Assembly: GCF_046250175.1 (NCBI RefSeq)
Contig: NZ_CP176468.1
Source: Psychromonas sp030397575
GTDB taxonomy: Bacteria; Pseudomonadota; Gammaproteobacteria; Enterobacterales; Psychromonadaceae
DNA: 64,000 bases
Reading direction: 5' to 3' (one strand)
Below, piece by piece: positions 63,473 to 64,000 of this stretch (position 1 is its first letter; every line of letters starts with the position of its first letter). The translations under genes and the position numbers were made by a program. A model generated the notes under the pieces. That model made no database searches, had not been told where the DNA came from, and saw only the letters and a program-made list of their open reading frames with translations.

Positions 63473-64000
63473 ATGCTTAAAATAATTGACGTGAATAATA
63501 CCGCTGACTTGCCAACATGGCAAAAGGAACTCGCTAATGCGGTCAAAAATCCACAACAACTGTTACAAATATTAGAAATTGAGCAAGAAACGACACGAAT
63601 AAGTGAGCTTGCTAAGAAACAATTCCCTATGTTGGTACCTATGCCTTTCGTCAATAAGATGAAAAAAGGCGATATTAACGATCCTTTATTAAAGCAAGTA
63701 TTGCCTATTCATGATGAAGAATTACACATACCTGGTTATAGCACAGACCCTTTAGTTGAACAAAACAACCAGCACAAAGGATTACTGCACAAATATAAAA
63801 GCCGAGTGTTAATTATTTTAAAAAGCGGTTGTGCAGTGAATTGTCGTTACTGTTTTAGACGCCACTTTCCCTATGCAGATAACAGTGTCAATAAATCACA
63901 GCTCACTAATATCGTCAGCTATATCCAAGCACACCCACAGGTTAATGAAGTTATTTTAAGTGGCGGTGATCCATTAATGACCAAAGACAAACAACTTGCA
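63473..64000 (+). CDS. epmB: EF-P lysine 2,3-aminomutase (EpmB), cut by window edge
   Basis: The first 176 codons are visible. The protein makes (R)-beta-lysine for EF-P. The radical-SAM cysteines are in SGCAVNCRYCFRRHFPY near residue 120, followed by EVILSGGDPLMTKD. The N-terminal part (WQKELANAVKNPQQLLQIL and VPMPFVNKMKKGD) matches EpmB. The start MLKIIDVNN has no strong Shine-Dalgarno. The rest lies beyond the window. Confidence 0.96.
   Translation, partial: MLKIIDVNNTADLPTWQKELANAVKNPQQLLQILEIEQETTRISELAKKQFPMLVPMPFVNKMKKGDINDPLLKQVLPIHDEELHIPGYSTDPLVEQNNQHKGLLHKYKSRVLIILKSGCAVNCRYCFRRHFPYADNSVNKSQLTNIVSYIQAHPQVNEVILSGGDPLMTKDKQLA

Noticed and set aside
1..64000. CRISPR arrays, toxin-antitoxin pairs, phage or restriction-modification genes
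   Set aside because: No regularly spaced short repeats and no recognisable genes of these kinds were seen.

Overview
The window is low-GC chromosomal DNA from a marine or psychrophilic gammaproteobacterium of the Alteromonadales type. Psychromonas, Colwellia and Shewanella relatives are the best guess. The basis is gene order (glnS-nagE/nagBAC, bamD/rluD-pgeF-clpB, gloB/yafS/rnhA/dnaQ, murJ-ribF-ileS-lspA-fkpB-ispH, epmA-efp/epmB), protein character and AT-rich spacers. The genus is inference; no 16S or other marker decides it. I see no prophage, insertion sequence with a transposase, integrase or CRISPR array.

Region 1 to 17.4 kb is an exopolysaccharide locus. A tight minus-strand operon at 1-5627 encodes a WecG/TagA-type glycosyltransferase, a sulfotransferase, a Wzx-like flippase, an unrecognised 408-residue protein and a family-4 glycosyltransferase cut by the window edge. 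A polysaccharide-deacetylase-like gene diverges from it. Next come genes that match the PEP-CTERM/exosortase-associated EPS machinery: TPR lipoprotein PrsT, sigma-54 activator PrsR, an outer-membrane barrel, a BY-kinase-like ATPase with an abnormal Walker A, a Wzz/PCP chain-length protein, an export lipoprotein and histidine kinase PrsK. Exosortase and PEP-CTERM substrates are not in the window. A decayed chemotaxis-receptor gene follows at 17840-18445.

Region 18.6 to 33.5 kb is core housekeeping: mltD, gloB, yafS-like, rnhA, dnaQ, a TIGR03503-like membrane protein, five identical tRNA-Asp genes behind a strong stable-RNA promoter, pilU, an acetate-type Na+/solute symporter with its small subunit, a cNMP/CBS/DUF294 regulator, a DEDD exonuclease and glnS.

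Region 33.7 to 44.8 kb holds the N-acetylglucosamine regulon (nagE diverging from nagB-nagA-nagC, with candidate CRP and NagC sites), then clpB with a heat-shock promoter, pgeF, rluD, bamD and glnB.

Region 45.1 to 64 kb holds a type IV pilus minor-pilin operon (fimT-pilV-pilW-pilX-pilE-pilY1), ispH-fkpB-lspA-ileS-ribF-murJ, rpsT, two small unknown genes and the elongation factor P set (epmA, efp, epmB partial).

The most interesting non-coding structures are a four-member family of short repeats with terminal inverted repeats (41387-41546, 61045-61265, 61526-61686, 62712-62786) and the tRNA-Asp array. Three of the tRNA copies are flanked by precursor stems whose two arms change together from copy to copy.
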